DNA of 64,000 bases from Melampsora larici-populina 98AG31 (GCF_000204055.1 NW_006768813.1:189473-253472), one strand, 5' to 3'; counted from the first letter of the stretch, positions 26,285 to 37,542 are shown. Program-made: numbers and translations. The notes: generated from the sequence alone by a model not told the origin.

Positions 26285-28084
26285 TCAGTATGCCACAAAT
26301 GGTTTGTGTAATGCGATCCAAGCTTCTAAACTTCTCCAAAAATCAGCTGCTGCTGATTTATCTATATGACGTTTGGATTGATCAATCTAAAGAAGAAGAA
26401 AAACAAAAAAACATCAAATCTTAATATTCCAAAAACAAATGGAAATTTTTAATTCAGATAGAGAAGTGAGATGTGTATTTTTTTTGTGAGACTTACTCTT
26501 AATTCGGTGACGTTCCAGGCTCTTACTTTTGGATTAGGTGGATCATGTGTCCATTGCATAAAGAATCCTTTAACTATAAACAAACCAAAGAAAAAACATT
26601 CAACTCGATCAATTTCAATCAAAGAAAAAATAAACAGAAATCTAGATGAAGATCAGCAGAAATCTAGAATTTGATTTTTGAACTGACCATGATGAAAAAG
26701 TTCTTTTGGATCACTCCATCTATAAGGTCTAAATTGCCATTCTTGACCAGTAGTCATCACACAAACCACCCTATCCCAAGCATCTTCCCCAAACTTACTT
26801 AGAGCATCTACACCATCCACCACAAAGTACCGTGCAGCTCGATCGCTCGATGAATTAGATTGATGGCCTCCCAAACTAGAAGGTAAGACGACGTGTGATG
26901 AGGTGTAACCTCTACGATGTCTTACTTCGACTACGTCTTCTGATGCGGTAGTTTGAGTGCCTGAAGTTCTTAGAACGTTTGGTGGTTCGAATCTGTTCTT
27001 TAGCAAAAAAGGAGCATCCATTGTGTGATGAGGATTTTAAAGACTGGGAAGATAAAAAGGGTTCAGAAAGATGGTCTTACACTGCATCTTCCAAGAACCG
27101 TTTCACATTCTGCATGGTGATCAAAGCAGAAGAAGAAGGAGAAATAATAATGATCGGATTCATCGGTCTTCTCTTAGCACTACCTGTACCATTCGAACCA
27201 GGCGGACCGATCTGTTTGACCATTCCCACTCCTCCTGATCCACCAGCTTGTCTGATCCTTAAATCTTCTTTACTAGACTTGATCCTATCTAAAACTAAAG
27301 TTCTAGCGTTTTCGAAATTGATCAGTTTATGACTGTTGCCTCTTAAAACACTCTTTCGATCTGACACTTGACGAATCTCGTGTAATTTCATGATCCGTTT
27401 CACTAATTCTTGATCAGGTTTGTCTACTATATATCTCACTCTTTTATTAGGTGATGGTCCTACTCCTCCTCCTGCTCCTACGACTCCTCCTGCTATTCCA
27501 TTTTGAGTTTCGACACTCAAGTCTTGATGATGAGTTGATAAACTTTCTTGCGCGTTGGTCTGATGGTTCGAAACTTTAGATTGATGATGATCAGTTGTGT
27601 TAGGATGTCCAATCGAATTAATCTGATGATTTAAATCTTGATAAAGTGAATGAGACAAATCTATTTGAAGAATCCGATTAGGTTCAATCGAGTTTTTACT
27701 CTCTAAATAATCATTCAAAAGTTTCCGTTCAGTTGCAGTTACAAAACTACATTTTTGTAAATTAGCTTCTTGAATGTAAGATCCTACACCTGATTCTCGA
27801 TTCAAATAACATAACAAGATCGATTGAAGATCATAAAAGTGTTCAGGTGAAGTAAGTGGGGTTGAATCGATTGGTGAATCTGGTTTTCGATACCTTGTGA
27901 CTAATGTTTTTGGAATTAAGATTCGTTGACCTGATGAACTTGGTAATGATAACATACTACAATCTGATAAAGTAAATACTTTTTGGTTTTCTGATGAGAT
28001 TAAATGTATATCATTTCTACTTGTGATGGCTCTTCTTAATAAGATCAGTGGATCTAGTTTGTTGGATGATGATGAACTTGACAT
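26285..28084 (-). CDS. CDC73: Cdc73/parafibromin, Paf1 complex subunit
   Basis: Cdc73 acts in the nucleus with the Paf1 complex on elongating RNA polymerase II. Four exons fit: the first (28084 to about 27108) opens with MSSSSSSNKLDPLILLRRAI and contains RILIPKTLVTRYR and the long Asn/His-rich linker, then RRPMNPIIIISPSSSALITMQNVKRFLEDA. Splicing GCA|GTGTAAG to AAG|AACAGATTC gives NRFEPPNVLR. The C-terminal Ras-like domain follows: WDRVVCVMTTGQEWQFRPYRW, FFMQWTHDPPNPKVRAWNV, RHIDKSAAADFWRSLEAWIALHKPFVAY. The start at 28084 was preferred over an in-frame ATG 114 bp upstream because the family begins near LDPLxLLR. Confidence 0.92.
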
Positions 28085-28986
28085 TTTGATTTCTTGTTGG
28101 ATGGATTCGATTTGATTTGATTTGATGCTGAGCAGTGAGTTGGTAGTTGGTAGTTGGTAGTTGGAATATGGTAAAGAACTCAATCTCATTTCGATCAATC
28201 TTTACAAACCCGATCCACTCTCTTTCGAGTATCAGTCGGGTCGAGTAATCCAAACCCTTCAACTCAACTCATCAGAACTTCTCCATCTTATTATTCCTCA
28301 CTATACTTATGGCCATTCCCATATAATTTACAAACCAAAGACATTGATGAACTTATCTTACATACTCACTCATCTCTGATCACTCTTACTCAGACCCAAA
28401 ACCAGTCTATTATGTAATCCAATCAGAAAGCATTTTGTATTCAATAATGATCAAAGACCAAACTTCCTTGCAAAAACAACACCCGAATGTTCGTATCATA
28501 ACCTCATTTTTTTTCAAGAAACACTTCTTGGAAAACTTGGAATAGAGTCATGAGAGTGACTAGATTTTGTATGTAGTGTTGATCTGAAAAGCCATTTATA
28601 AGAAATCATTAAATTCTTGATCATTTCTTTCTTTTGGTTTACGTAATTATAACTTATTAAAGAGGTGACTTGTTTTACATAAGAAGTGATGTAAGTGAAT
28701 CGAAAATGGTTTCTGAGTGTAGAAGAAATTCTTTTGGTTTGATCAGGAAATTGAAGGTACTCTTTTTGAGCTGGTTTTCTTAAGAAATGAGTTGAAGGAT
28801 GTGGTAGGACATATAAACTGGTTCATATTTGTTCAAGGTATTCAAAAAAGTACAATTAGATCAATAGAACAAGAATCCAAACTCCAAACTCCAAACTCCA
28901 AAACCTTCAAAACCCTCGAAAACTAAACCAAAAAGAAACAACCCAAACCCCACGGAACGTTTTTCATCACCAAATCCTCCATTCAA
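28085..28986. other. Intergenic DNA, promoter side of CDC73
   Basis: No gene seen. It contains TTGGTAGTTGGTAGTTGGTAG tandem units next to the CDC73 start (about 28137-28162) and CAAACTCCAAACTC repeats near 28880. Confidence 0.5.
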
Positions 28987-30197
28987 CTACCCAGACCAAA
29001 ACTTGATATTTTGATCTTCGAGTTCTTTTTCTTTTAAATCATCATCATTTATATCTTTTAATGAAACCGAATTCAATTCGTCTAGCCTAAGGTTTAATCT
29101 TTTCCAATAATTTTGGATTTGTAAATCTTTAGGTCTGTTTCTTTTGGCTTGTTCGATTTCGTTTAACATTGAACGGGTATAAACTGTCTGTTTTTTTTTA
29201 CAAAAAAAAACATTGGGTTGGATTAGGTTGGATTGAATTTGGATTTGGATTAGAAAGTTTGAGGGTTGAAATGGTTCAAGAAGAAGATAATGAAAAATTA
29301 TTACTCTTTCTCTTTTTCGATCACGAACAAAGGTTTGACGGATTTCATTTAATCGGTCATAATAAAACGAACCTAATCCGCATCCAAAGATCAGGATTCA
29401 GTACGAACCCACTCAAGAGATCGAATCCGAAGAAAACAGATCCACTTACGATCAAGAGGATGATGAGGTAAGCCCGCTTGAGACCGATCGGCTTGATCGA
29501 GTTCAATGATTCTCAATAACTCACGTTCTTCATCCATTCTTCTTTGATTAGATTTCCTTCTAGACGAAATCATCATTGAGATATGTTCAGGTTGATTTGC
29601 ATATCTAGGTAACGGTTTATTAAACAAACTAGGACGTAAGAATCTTCCGGTCATGATTGGTTTTTTAGGTCTCTTTAGGATAGTTTGATAATATGATTTG
29701 TAAATCTTAGACCACGAGCTTCGGGTTTGGTGTTCGATGATTTGGGTTCGTTTGGTTTGGATAAAGTGGGATGGGTTTGATAAAGTTAATTGGTTTAGGT
29801 ATGAATATGCTAATCTTAATGAGTTTTGGATTTCTGGAATCGAGCTTAATGATCGGTTTTGTTTGAATCGATCTCTGATCTCATTAACCAAAACGTCTTT
29901 ATACCTTGATGAAGTTTGATAATGCTGATCTGCTGACTTAGTATGTTTAATCAAAGATTTGTATAATGACCATTTAGTAGGAATAGTATGTGATTTGATT
30001 TTGGACCAATTTATGGTTGAGGGATTGATGATAGATTGGTTTGATTTGGGTTGATACTTTGGTCGGTTCTTTAGGATGGTTTTGATTTGGGTGAGGATAG
30101 GAAGTGTGGTAGGGATGATCGGATTGGAATGAGAATGTGATTGTGAATTTATCTTTTTGGGTGAAAAGTTGGGAAGTTTGACATGTTTCATTGGCAT
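28987..30197 (-). CDS. LYR-motif protein, probably mitochondrial
   Basis: LYR proteins bind the acyl carrier protein and help assemble or stabilise mitochondrial complexes. Three exons join in one frame: 30197 to about 29447 (start MPMKHVKLPNF), about 29371-29294 (SFYYDRLNEIRQTFVRDRKRER) and about 29188-28987 (TVYTRSMLNEIEQ ... NIKFWSG). The first has strong donor GTAAGTGG. The helical core includes W-S-LYK-SLIKHTKSAD and RYKDVLVNEIRDRFKQNRSL, where LYK takes the place of LYR. The N-terminus is basic and acid-free. The long basic tail is more than the small LYRM proteins have. The specific partner cannot be assigned. Confidence 0.7.
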
Positions 30198-30759
30198 CGG
30201 GTTTTAGTTTATTTCGTTTTTCATTTCTTCGTATTCTTGGACTTCAACTGATCCATTCTGCTTATGCTTGACTCGTGAGCTTTGGGATGGGTTCAAAAGT
30301 CGTGTTCGTCTTGAGAAGTCATGAATTCTGCTTAATCCTCAATGACAATACACTCTGACACCGCGGGAATGAATAGGAATGAATTATGTTCGAAACCCGA
30401 TTGAGGGAAATTGTGGTGTCCGAGTCCGCAACTTCCTTCAATTGTGGATTTCACAATAGGTTCACATGTTACCATCGAGCTATACCATACTCAATATACC
30501 ACATGTAGAGCAACAGCTCACTGGCTTGAATTGCTTTGATGCAGCCATTCTGCCCAATTTGCCAGTGTGTTTGGAGCCTGGAACCAAGGATATGAATAGG
30601 ATCAAAGATAGCAAACACTTTACCATTGGGTTTACAAGGGGCCCCACGGTTGAGTTGGCCCTGGGGTCAGCTTTGTACAGCTATGGTACTGAGGCCCCTT
30701 GATGGCCATTGAGGGGGTACTGAAGCTTTATTAAGACAAATCTTCATGGTGCCACAGGG
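30198..30759. other. Intergenic DNA without a supported gene
   Basis: The only sizeable frame (30466-30702) has no recognisable motif or splice context. The region between 30640 and 30720 has repeated GGGGCC runs. Confidence 0.4.
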
Positions 30760-31250
30760 GTATTGGAGGGAAAAAACATTCTTAATTACAATATATTGCC
30801 CAACATGAAAACATATTGAGTTACAATTAGGATTTTAGTGGATGGAAAAAACATTTTAAGTTACGATTCAGGTGTTGGTGGACAGAAAAAATATTCTAAG
30901 TACATCTGGAATATTAGGGGGGCTCAAGTCAAAATATTTGCGGCCTTTTTTTAAAAAATTGGGGAAAGTTTTTTACAGTACCGTGCTGTAAAAACTTTTC
31001 CCAATTCATAAAAACGGACCGTAAAAATTTCTTTTGGATCTCCTTCTGAGCAGCAAATTTACGCAAATTTGCGTAAATTTACTGCTCATAAAAATTTGGG
31101 AAAAGTTTTTTACGATAAAAGTAGTAAATTTTTTTGACTTGAGCCCCCCTAATACTATTGGTGGATGGAAAAAAATGTCTTGAGGTGTGATTTAAGGTAT
31201 TGGTGAATGTAAAAAACGTTCATTTTGAGTTACAATTATCATCTGAAGTT
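30760..31250. repeat. Degenerate tandem repeat array, split by a MITE
   Basis: Units of about 60 bp contain GGTGGATGGAAAAAACATTTT and AGTTACGATT, with copies near 30760, 30838, 30885, 31165 and 31205. The MITE at 30914-31152 interrupts the array. Confidence 0.6.
30914..31152. mobile_element. Tc1/mariner-like MITE with TA duplication
   Basis: The inverted ends read TTAGGGGGGCTCAAGTCAAA at the left and their reverse complement at the right, with the dinucleotide TA on either side (30912-30913, 31153-31154). The 239-bp interior is almost entirely self-complementary: a hairpin with stem GGGAAAGTTTTTTACAG, and the imperfect palindrome GAGCAGCAAATTTACG...GTAAATTTACTGCTC at about 31048-31087. No coding capacity. 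Confidence 0.8.
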
Positions 31251-31550
31251 CTTTTATGATTTATTTGAAATTTCTTTGAAAGTCCTTTAAACTTTCTCTG
31301 AAGTTTATTTAAACTTTTTTGAAATTTCCTTGAAAACTTTCTCTGGCCTGCCAGTGACTGGTAAGTACATCAACTCCCTCTAAAGGCATAAATTTTATGC
31401 ATATGTATACGTGCCAAGCCAGTTCCAGGCCAGGAACTGGTGGGCTGGTACAGTTCACCTTCCAGGCCAGTGAGTGAACTCATAAGTTTGAGAATTGATT
31501 AAGCGCAAGGATAGCTTGAAACTCATCTTGAGAGAGATGTGTAGGAGAGT
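31155..31550. other. Repeat remnant and the 3' end of a split frame
   Basis: From 31240 to 31340 there are degenerate repeats of TTTGAAATTTCTTTGAAA. Bases about 31495-31550, read on the minus strand, continue the frame interrupted by the retroelement (see 37543-38074), ending at a TGA. Confidence 0.5.
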
Positions 31551-31694
31551 TGTAAGAGACGTGCCAGGATAGAGTCAAGGGTGTTGCTGCTTAGTGTATA
31601 GATTGCAACGTGAAGAACTAGTACAATAGTGAACGTGGATATTGAAGAACTATCCAGTAACTCAGTATAAGCATAGTCTTATAGGCTCATAACA
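31551..31694 (-). repeat. 3' LTR of copy 2
   Basis: TGTAAGAGAC to CTCATAACA, 144 bp, with TG...CA ends. It differs from the 5' LTR at two positions, both G/A transitions: near the left end (TGTAAG versus TGTAAA) and near the right (CTTATAGG versus CTTGTAGG). Confidence 0.95.
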
Positions 31695-31708
31695 TCACTC
31701 CCCCTTTT
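31695..31708 (-). promoter_or_regulatory. Polypurine tract next to the 3' LTR
   Basis: On the minus strand the element ends AAAAGGGGGAGTGA directly against the LTR. In retroelements the tract primes plus-strand DNA synthesis. Confidence 0.8.
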
Positions 31709-31787
31709 ATGACTCAACCCCCTCTTGCAGGTTAGCATCTTTCCCCGGGTTGGCATTAAAAAACCCAGTGGGAAAAAGCCATAACCC

Positions 31788-33371
31788 TCACTTGTACCCC
31801 TTTGCCTTTCTATAACTTTCATCTGCATTTGGATATTTTGAATTGAATTGTTTTACTAACTCACTCGCATTCTTCAAATTTTCTTCCGGTTCCCACGTGT
31901 CAAAGCTTGAATCATATCCTTTCCAACTGATTAAATACTCCATTTTCCCTTTTCCTCTTCTTCTTTTGTCTAATACCTCCTGGACCTCATATTCTTCTTC
32001 TTCTTCTATCACAATTGGCGGTGGTTGTGTTGCTTCTTGACCTTTGATCGTGCCTTTCCTAAATTCTCTTAATAAATTTACGTGAAAAACATTGTGAACT
32101 TTTTTCATTGACATTGGTAATTCTAACTTGTAAGCATTAGTTGATATTTTACTACTTATCCTGAATGGTCCTAACCATCGGTGAGAGAATTTCGTGGTTG
32201 GTCTCGTAGTTGATATATGTTTGCTACTTAACCAAACCTTCATTCCGATTTTCCATTTTGGTGTTTCCAGTACTTTCTTGTCAAATTGATTCTTCATATT
32301 TTCTTGCGTAATCAATAATGAATCTTTCAATTCTTGTTGCACTTCACGTAATCGCTTGAACCTGTCTTCAACCAGTGGGATTTGTTGTCCACTCGACGCT
32401 ACTCCTGCAAATCCTACATCATAGCCGTAGTTAGCCCTAAACGGAGACATACCTATCGCAACATGCTCGTTGTTGTTGTACGCAAATTCTGCAGTTGGTA
32501 AGAGCATTGACCAATCATCTTGCTTGTAGCTTGTAAAGTGCCTGATGTACTGTTCCACTGCCTTGTTTGTAATTTCGGACTGACCGTCAGTTTGGGGGTG
32601 ATAAGCCGTCGACGCTTGAGTATGAATCCCTAGCTTCCTGTTGATATCTCTTGTTATCCTAGAGATGAAGACGCTGCCTCTATCAGATGTGATAGTTTCA
32701 GGCGTCCCATGGAGCTTCCAAACATTCGAAATCATTAAATCAGCTAATTGGTCAGAATTCATAGTTTTGTTACAGGCCATGAAATGGGCCATCTTAGTTA
32801 GGCGATCAACAACAGTTAGGATACTATCGTGTCCATTGGATTGTGGTAGGTCAGTGATTAGATCATAGCAGATATCCGTCCACGGTCCTTTCGGGATTGG
32901 TAGCGGTTGTAAACTTCCGAAGGGTTTTGTTGTTCTTGCTTTGATCCTTTGACATGAATGACATCCGTCAACGTATTGATATACGTAGCTCTTTAGTGAT
33001 GGCCAGTGAAACGCTCTTTTGACTAAAGCAAGAGTGCGCATCCTACCCGGGTGTCCTGCTAATCTGCTATCATGTCGAGATCGAAGGATCATCAGTTTCA
33101 GTTCTGCATCATTGGGGACTTCAATAATATTTTTAAAATATAACACTCCGTTGATACACTTGTAGTCTTTCAATAACTTTGAATTCGGCATTTCTTCACA
33201 TAGCTTCATAGTTTCTGTGATTCGTGAGTCATTGCGTGATCTGATTTTAACTTCTTCAATTAATTTTAAATCATTCCATACTTCTTCATTATCGTTTTCA
33301 TCTTCCAATTCAATTTTGTCTATTGCCGGCTCTTCTACTTGCCTCTCATCATCAAACCACTTCTCAATCAC
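31788..33371 (-). pseudogene. Integrase with chromodomain (copy 2)
   Basis: The frame holds the zinc-binding HHCC motif ([10 protein letters not shown] ... CHSCQRIKA), the catalytic D,D35E core ([37 protein letters not shown]) and, at the C-terminus, a chromodomain ([14 protein letters not shown] ... [21 protein letters not shown]). Chromodomains direct such elements to marked chromatin. The frame is open upstream of 33371 to the RNase H frameshift near 33560, so the domain is whole but pol as a unit is not. Confidence 0.9.
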
Positions 33372-33564
33372 TTCTAATTCATCAATGAAAGCATCCTCCG
33401 GTAGGTTTTCAGGTTTGATTAACTGTCCAAACGAGAGCTTGTCCTCTTTCGAAGGAGCTAAATCTGGCCTTCGCGACAGAGCATCCGGCTTCGTTGATTG
33501 CTTACCCGGCCTGAAGCATATCTCAAAATCAAAACTTCCTAAAATTTCCGCCCATCTAGCTTGT

Positions 33565-35523
33565 CTACGGCAATTCTTTTGTTGTCATCAGTGATTGAAG
33601 GTTCTTGTGGTCGGTATATACGATTACACTCAGTCTGTTGGGGTTGCCTTCAAGGTAATGTCTCCATTCCTTGAAAGACGCCACAACTGCTAGAAGCTCC
33701 TTATCGAAAATTTCGTAATTTCTTTCTGCTTTGATGAGTGATCGTGACAAGTAAGCTACCGGGTGGAGTTCGCCATCGTCCTCAGAGACTTGTGATAGTA
33801 CTGCCCCTAGGGCAAAGTCTGAACAGTCACATTCTAAAACAAATGGACGGTACGGGTTCGCTATCTTCAGTACTGGTGCTGAGGTGAAAGATGTCTTCAG
33901 TGTTTCGAATGCGCGTTGACATTGGTCCGTCCATTCGAAGGGAGTGTCCTTTTGTGATAGGGCGTGTAATGGGCGTGCTATCTTCGAAAACTGTGAAATG
34001 AATCTCCGGTAGAAGTTTGAAAAGCCTACAAATGTTTGGACTTCAGATAGGTTACGTGGGATTGGCCAGTCTTGAACTGCTTGAACTTTAGTCTTGTCCA
34101 TTTTGATTTGATTCTTCGAAATAATCAGTCCAAGGTACGCTATCTCAGATTGTGAGAATTTGCACTTCTCAGGCTTTAACCAAACGTTTTGCTTCTTCAG
34201 GATTTCTAATACTTCCTTCACAACTTCTTGATGGTTCACTCCTGGTTGAGTATAAATGAGTATATCATCTTGATATGCCGCTACATCTCTTCCTATGCGA
34301 GACTTTAATATATCCTGAATGAAGTACTGAAAAAATCCGGGTGCTCCAGTTGGGCCGAAGGGCATAGTTAAAGGTTCGAATTGTCCTGCCTTACATATGA
34401 ATGCTAGTTTTGCTTCATCACCTTCACGAACCCTGAGATTGTTGTATCCATTTCTCATATCAAGACTGGTGAATTGATCAGCGTTCAATAAGCTGTCAAT
34501 TAATTCCATTGTCAATGGAAGAGGATACTTATTCTTAACCGTAAGCGCGTTCAATCTTCTATAGTCAAAGCATGGGCGTAGATTTCCATCTTTCTTTCCC
34601 GTGAAAAGAACCGGGGCCGCCCACGGAGAGGTTGTTCGTCTGATGGTTCCATTAGCCAGTCCTTTGTTTAACATTTCATTGAGAGCTTCGTTTTCTTTGG
34701 GTGATAGGGGAATTACTCTACCAGCCTGAGGAGTGGCTCCTGGAACTAGGTCAACTCTGAGATTGTATGGTCGATGGGGGGGTAGGACATTTGAATTTCC
34801 TTTTTCAAACATAGCAAGGTATTCATGGTACGCTTTCGGGACTAATTCTGCTGCCGTCTTTTCTGGGGTGTTCTTGTTACTTTCTGCGGCTAGTTTTGCT
34901 GAGAGATTCCAAGATGTTTTTGCAGTTGCTAAGGCGTACAATAGTGACTTTTGGATGTAAGATCTTCTCGGGTTCATGATTCCTGACTGTTGGCTACGGT
35001 GAAGGTTCTGCCGGATTGGTATCTGTGGTTTTGGGAAATATTGCAAAGATGCTTTCTTCTTCATCTGTTCACAAAACTTGATAGAACTAAGGCCTTCGAA
35101 CTCACATTGCGGGGGCTTAAGCATATCAACGATACACGCCCCCTCATTACAGCTCTTAGCTTGCCTTATAGGCTCCATCTTCGGACCTTCTAAGGCTTTT
35201 GGCAGGCTTGATGATACTGTCTCGGCAGTAGCACTTTCTTGTTTCGGGTCAATCTCGTGTTCCTGATGGTTTAATTGAACAATTGGAGAGGAAACCAGCT
35301 TGCTACTGTCATGGTTAAGATCTAGACAGGGGTGATTATCGAACTCACATTGCGGGGGCTTTTGTGTATCTATGATACTCACCCCCTCGTCAAGTTGCCT
35401 AGCGTGCCTCTTGGGCTCCATTCCTTGGACCGTCGAGGTGTTTTTCAGCCTTGACGACACTGTTTCAACAGTGGCAATCTTCATGGGGTCCGTCTTGAGT
35501 GTACTTCGTTCCCAATCAATCAA
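33565..35523 (-). pseudogene. Linker, reverse transcriptase and RNase H (copy 2)
   Basis: The 652-residue frame begins with a linker that repeats the unit EPKRHARQLDEGV...PPQCEF twice, then the RT domain (TSPWAAPVLFTGKKDG, DYRRLNALT, LDMRNGYNNLRV, the catalytic box YQDDILIYT) and the RNase H domain (VLECDCSDFALGAVLSQ; EIFDKELLAV; VYTDHKNL). It ends at a stop created by a one-base shift near 33560; the distal RNase H and integrase lie in another frame. An in-frame TGA near 35521 separates it from the protease. Confidence 0.92.
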
Positions 35524-35913
35524 TCAAAAGTTTTCCTTGATCCACGGGATTCCTAAGACTACATCGTACTTGTCTCGAAGTTTTGTGACAATGAATGTTG
35601 TTTCTTGATTCTGATTATTGACAATGTAATCTCCAGTGTGTGTGACTGATGCTTCATGACCGCTGAATCCAGTCACACTTCTGGGTTCAGGCAATGGATA
35701 ACTGCTAAGTCCGTTGTTGCTCACAAAGTCCGAACTTACAGCTTCATGCGTAGCCCCGCTGTCAATGAGGGCTCGCGCGTTAATGGTTGTGTCTTTGGAA
35801 GGGTCGTAGAGTTGGATCATGGTAATAATTCGATTATCATGCATTTCAAGACTACTGAGATCGCCCTTTTCAACTCCTATCTCCAACTTGCTCGGGTGAG
35901 GCACAACCATCAC
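35524..35913 (-). pseudogene. Retropepsin-like protease (copy 2)
   Basis: The frame contains the active-site motif LIDSGATHE and the closing VLGIPWI. Its opening overlaps the gag stop at TGATG, with pol in the -1 frame relative to gag, the same arrangement as in copy 1. Both ribosomal -1 shifting and stop-start reinitiation would fit; no classic slippery heptamer stands out. Confidence 0.88.
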
Positions 35914-36992
35914 TCCCGAGCATCTCCATTTTTTGACTTGTCTGCTCTACTAACTTCACTACTGACATTTGAGTTTTCTATCTTGCTATCTTATTCAGCT
36001 AATCTAGCATTAATACGTTTCTCAGCATCATTAAATTTTGAAAAATAACCTCCTCTTCTTCTTTTAGATGTCGGGCATTGCGCTATCATGTGATCTTTCC
36101 TTCCACAGCTATAACACGCTCTATCTGCACCTCGTCTTTTATACTCCTCAGCTGATATGTCCAATCGATACGCCGAACAGTCCATGGCATCGGGATCATG
36201 CACAGGAGTGGCTTGGGTCATTGCCGAACTCTGACTAGTCTCTGTCGATCGCTTGTGAATTTTGTTGTCAAGTTTTATTGCAAACTTGGCCATCTCGTCG
36301 ACTTCAGTGAAAGTTTCTCTTATCATATAAATCGAGACTTCGGTTTTCAATCCTTGTTTGAATTGAGAGACTAGGATTTGTTGAGGCCATTTGACAACTA
36401 ACGAGAGCTCAGAGAACTTGATCCAGTAATCGGAAACAGTTCTGGTTTGCTTGAGAGCTCTCAACTCCTTCTCAGCCTTCGCAATACGCTCGGTGTCGAA
36501 GAAGGTTGCTTTAAAGGAATCGACGAATTTGTCCCAAGTGACCAGGTGAGCGGTTTCACTGTTAAGGACTTGGTCTATGATGCTTTGACCCCAAATACTG
36601 GCTTTGCCGGTGGTGTACGAGAGAGCAAACACAACTCTGGATTGTTCATCCGCGAACTGATTGCCGTTTAGCCTCATATACAGGCCTAGTTGGTTCAAAA
36701 AGATCTCGGCCTTCTGGCCTTTCGAACCATCAAATTTATCAGGTGTTGCCACCTTCAGTGGTCTTACTGATTGCGTTACGACAGGGATCTGAGTCGGAGC
36801 TTGGGCTTGTGATGGAAGAACATCAATGCCACTCATCGGCACTTGTTGAGTTTGGGCCGACAGCTTGTCCTGCTCCAGCTGCTGTATTCGAAGTTCAGCT
36901 TGCTGGCGGAGAGTTGTTTCTTGTTGTCAAAGTCTCGTCTCTTCGGAAAGTCTCGTATTCAAATCTGCAAGTTGTTTCAATATTTCATCCAT
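35914..36992 (-). pseudogene. Gag of copy 2, with two in-frame stops
   Basis: It contains the gag core (AEIFLNQLGLYMRLN, ATFFDTERIAKAEKELRALKQ, YWIKFSELSLVVKW) and the CCHC knuckle CYSCGRKDHMIAQC. A TAA near 35997 interrupts the C-terminal tail (AE-stop-DSKIEN), where copy 1 reads AELDSKL; a TGA near 36930 interrupts the N-terminal heptad-rich part. The first ATG of gag is taken at about 36992, but the frame stays open upstream, so the start is uncertain. Confidence 0.85.
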
Positions 36993-37387
36993 ATCTAATT
37001 CAGTTTGTGCTTCTGAGATCTTGTGTCGATTAGACTTCGATTCAGTTGAATCCGAATTAGTTGGGCTTGTGGGTACTGAGAATTCCGGCGTGTTGACTAG
37101 ATTGCGGAGTTACGAGGGTGAGATCTAAGTAATACCACTACAGTTTATTCTTCTACTTCTAATTTTAACTTTCACTTCTTAAATCTTAATTTCCGTACTA
37201 TTTTGATCTTCTTCCTTGTTCGAACTTTTATGATTTCTAACTTTAAATTTATTTTAACTTTGAGATTTTCCAACCTTGCTTATAGATTTGATCCTAATCA
37301 ATTTTACCGGTTTCTTTTGTTCGATTTCTTCGTTTTTGAACTTCTTTTCTTCTTGCTTCTTTTTGACCGTATCCTATAGGTGATTAG

Positions 37388-37397
37388 ACGTTGCAAT
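37388..37397 (-). promoter_or_regulatory. Self-priming primer-binding site
   Basis: ACGTTGCAAT beside the 5' LTR is the exact reverse complement of ATTGCAACGT at 37450-37459 in the LTR. No TGG that would pair with a tRNA 3' CCA lies at the LTR edge. In Tf1/sushi-type elements the transcript's own 5' end folds back on such a site to prime reverse transcription; transcription would then start near 37459. Confidence 0.65.
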
Positions 37398-37398
37398 A

Positions 37399-37542
37399 TG
37401 TAAAAGACGTGCCAGGATAGAGTCAAGGGTGTTGCTGCTTAGTGTATAGATTGCAACGTGAAGAACTAGTACAATAGTGAACGTGGATATTGAAGAACTA
37501 TCCAGTAACTCAGTATAAGCATAGTCTTGTAGGCTCATAACA
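37399..37542 (-). repeat. 5' LTR of copy 2
   Basis: TGTAAAAGAC to CTCATAACA, 144 bp. It should contain the promoter; the self-complementary segment at 37450-37459 suggests the start of the transcript (R) inside it. Confidence 0.95.

Larger units (their letters stand above)
31551..37542 (-). mobile_element. Complete young Ty3/gypsy chromovirus (copy 2)
   Basis: Two 144-bp direct repeats bound it, and AGAGT flanks both sides (31546-31550, 37543-37547), the 5-bp target duplication of integrase. The LTRs differ at only two positions, so the insertion is recent. Reading leftward it has a primer-binding site, gag, protease, RT-RNase H, integrase with chromodomain, and a polypurine tract. The order PR-RT-RH-IN and the chromodomain place it among chromoviruses of Ty3/gypsy. 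Despite the near-identical LTRs, the coding frames carry stops in gag, a stop between protease and RT, and a frameshift in RNase H, so this copy is not autonomous. Confidence 0.95.

Noticed and set aside
27077..27332. Plus-strand frame across CDC73
   Set aside because: It overlaps the well-supported Cdc73 exon and has no motif of its own.
28161..28379. Frame upstream of CDC73
   Set aside because: It lies in the promoter-like gap, with no motif.
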